A stretch of DNA of 5,861 nucleotides, from the NCBI GenBank assembly GCA_034211115.1, contig JAXHTH010000038.1, forward strand, positions 1 to 5,861. Reading direction: 5' to 3'. Position numbers and translations under genes: made by a program. Positions 4,578 to 5,861 of the stretch are shown here, piece by piece. The notes beneath the pieces are model-generated. The model was given only the letters and a program-made list of their open reading frames with translations. It did not search any database and was not told where the DNA came from. How positions within the stretch are numbered: the stretch's first letter is position 1; each line of letters starts with the position of its first letter. The DNA is from JAXHTH01 sp034211115 (GTDB lineage: Bacteria > Planctomycetota > Phycisphaerae > Phycisphaerales > SM1A02).

Positions 4578-5861
4578 TCACTCGACAAACATCCCCGCGA
4601 TGGTCGCGGTGGTCGCCGAGGCGAGGGTGCCGCCGATCATGGCGCGGAGGGCGAGGCGCGAGAGGTCGCCCTTGCGGTCCGGGGCCAGCGGCGTGATCCC
4701 GCCCAGCTGAATGCCGATCGAGCCGAAGTTCGAAAAGCCGCACAGGGCATACGCCGCGATTCTCGGCGTCCGCGGATCGGCGAACGCGCCCTGCGCGTTG
4801 TACTTCGCGAGCTCGCCGAACGCGATCATCTCGTTCACCGCCATCTTCGTGCCCAATAAGGCGCCGAAGAGCTGGCAGTCATTCCAGCCGTTGATCCCCA
4901 TGCACCAGGCGACGGGTGCGAAGATCCAGCCGAAGATCTTCGCCAGCGAGAGCGGATCCGCCGGTGCCTCGCCCGCCGCCTCGCGCGGCATGTTGAACGC
5001 GACCTCCCCCAGCCATCCCAGCGGCCAGTTGATGAGCGCCACCAGCGCGATGAACGCGACCAGCATCGCGATGATGTTGAGATACAGTTCCATGCCCTGG
5101 CTGGCGCCGTCCGCGGCGGCCTCGATGACGTTCCCCGCCGTGCGCTCGATCCGCAGCTCGCACCTGCCCCACGTGTCGGGCGTCTCCGTCTCCGGCCGGA
5201 TGATCTTGGCGAAGACGAACGCGGCCGGGGCGCTCATCACCGATGCGGTGAGCAGGTGCGTGAGGTATTCCTCGCCGATGATGCCGATGTAGGCGGCGAG
5301 CACCGTGCCCGCGATGGTCGCGAACCCGCCCGTCATCATCGCGTTCAGCTCCGACAGCGTCATGCCCTTGATGTAGGGCCTCACCATGAGCGGCGATTCG
5401 GTCATGCCCACGAACACGTTCGCCGCGCCCGCCATCGACTCGGCGCCGCTCAGGCCCATCGTCGCGCTCATGAGCCGCGCCAGGCACCAGATCACCACCT
5501 GCATGATCCCCAGGTGATAGAGAATGCTGATGAGCGAGGCGAAGAAGATGATCACGAGCAGGCCGTTGCCGGCGAACGCGAGCAGAAACCCGATGCGGCT
5601 CGTGGGATCGGCCAGATCGCCGAACACGAACTCGGCGCCCTGCGTGGTGAGGCCGATGAGATGCGCGACGAACCCGGCCAGAGTATCGAAGACGGCGTAT
5701 CCCCACGGCGTGCCCAGAATCAGCCCGGCGAGGACGAGCTGAAGCAGCAGGCCCCAGATGATGACCCGCCACGGCGGCCGGCGACGATTCGCCGACAGCA
5801 GCCAGCCGATCAGGAGCAGGACGAAAACGCCGAGCAGTCCGCGCAGGTAGACGACGTACTC
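4578..5861 (-). CDS. CNT-family (concentrative) nucleoside transporter, N-terminus beyond window edge
   Basis: This inner-membrane cation-coupled nucleoside importer is visible for 427 residues, close to the full length of bacterial CNTs; only a few N-terminal residues should be missing. The frame is open to the right edge, and the GTG at 5627 that could be taken for a start is internal: the 78 preceding codons encode the expected N-terminal helices (LLGVFVLLLIGWLLS, then RVIIWGLLLQLVLAGLILG, then GYAVFDTLAGFVAHLIGL). Counting from the edge, motifs are FVGMTESPLMV (from 150), IAGTVLAAY (183-191), GTKMAVNEMIAF (337-348, the family G-x-K-x3-N-E signature) and CGFSNFGSIGIQLGG (374-388). The substrate-contacting Thr-Glu (154-155), Asn-Glu (343-344) and the Ser-Asn-Phe-x-Ser loop are present. 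Gln before Thr-Glu, usual in pyrimidine-type members, is Met here. It stands apart from the HAD-led cluster by about 480 bases on the same strand. Confidence 0.93.
   Translation of the reverse strand, partial: EYVVYLRGLLGVFVLLLIGWLLSANRRRPPWRVIIWGLLLQLVLAGLILGTPWGYAVFDTLAGFVAHLIGLTTQGAEFVFGDLADPTSRIGFLLAFAGNGLLVIIFFASLISILYHLGIMQVVIWCLARLMSATMGLSGAESMAGAANVFVGMTESPLMVRPYIKGMTLSELNAMMTGGFATIAGTVLAAYIGIIGEEYLTHLLTASVMSAPAAFVFAKIIRPETETPDTWGRCELRIERTAGNVIEAAADGASQGMELYLNIIAMLVAFIALVALINWPLGWLGEVAFNMPREAAGEAPADPLSLAKIFGWIFAPVAWCMGINGWNDCQLFGALLGTKMAVNEMIAFGELAKYNAQGAFADPRTPRIAAYALCGFSNFGSIGIQLGGITPLAPDRKGDLSRLALRAMIGGTLASATTATIAGMFVE

Noticed and set aside
4093..4743. 216-residue minus-strand open frame across the gap between the CNT gene and the HAD gene
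   Set aside because: It starts inside the transporter gene in another frame, has shadow-like composition and no binding site, and ends at the HAD start region.
5625..5627. GTG as start of the nucleoside transporter
   Set aside because: The 78 codons upstream stay in frame and encode hydrophobic helices expected at the CNT N-terminus, so this GTG is an internal Val.

Overview
The window is GC-rich (roughly two-thirds G+C by eye) with tightly packed bacterial genes and strongly G/C-biased third codon positions. Gene content (YjbQ/UPF0047, a DUF5658-like membrane protein, a SlyX-like coiled coil, a transglutaminase-like protein, a HAD phosphatase and a CNT nucleoside transporter) fits a Gram-negative-type, high-GC bacterium. 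A planctomycete/Phycisphaerae-like source is my best guess, but no marker gene here proves it.

Layout. (1) Positions 2-793, + strand: the 3' part of a gene of unknown function whose frame is open to the left edge. (2) Positions 794-1379: a gene-free stretch of nearly 600 bases with a local AT-rich island, operator-like repeats and two strong hairpins, leading to (3) yjbQ (1380-1796, +). (4) yjbQ converges, across 23 bases of GC-rich palindromic DNA, on a four-gene minus-strand cluster. In transcription order this is HAD phosphatase (4096-3245), transglutaminase-like protein (3248-2544, GTGA overlap with the HAD stop), SlyX-like coiled coil (2515-2300) and DUF5658-like membrane protein (2293-1820). 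Spacing and the overlap suggest one operon. (5) Positions 4097-4577: a second gene-free stretch of about 480 bases with short palindromes, a 15/16-base tandem duplication and a long-loop hairpin. (6) Positions 4578-5861, minus strand: a nearly complete CNT-family nucleoside transporter whose first residues lie beyond the right edge.

How the genes work together: most are housekeeping or poorly characterised, and I see no defence system, mobile element, CRISPR array, tRNA or rRNA. The best-supported functional link is translational coupling of the HAD phosphatase to the transglutaminase-like protein. The most specific functional clue is in the CNT transporter: its two specificity-determining positions read Gly-Met and Thr-Val, the pairing known from purine-selective human CNT2. 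I do not find convincing evidence of a new multi-gene system. The structured, AT-rich leader region at 1080-1215 is the best candidate for an undescribed regulatory or RNA element.
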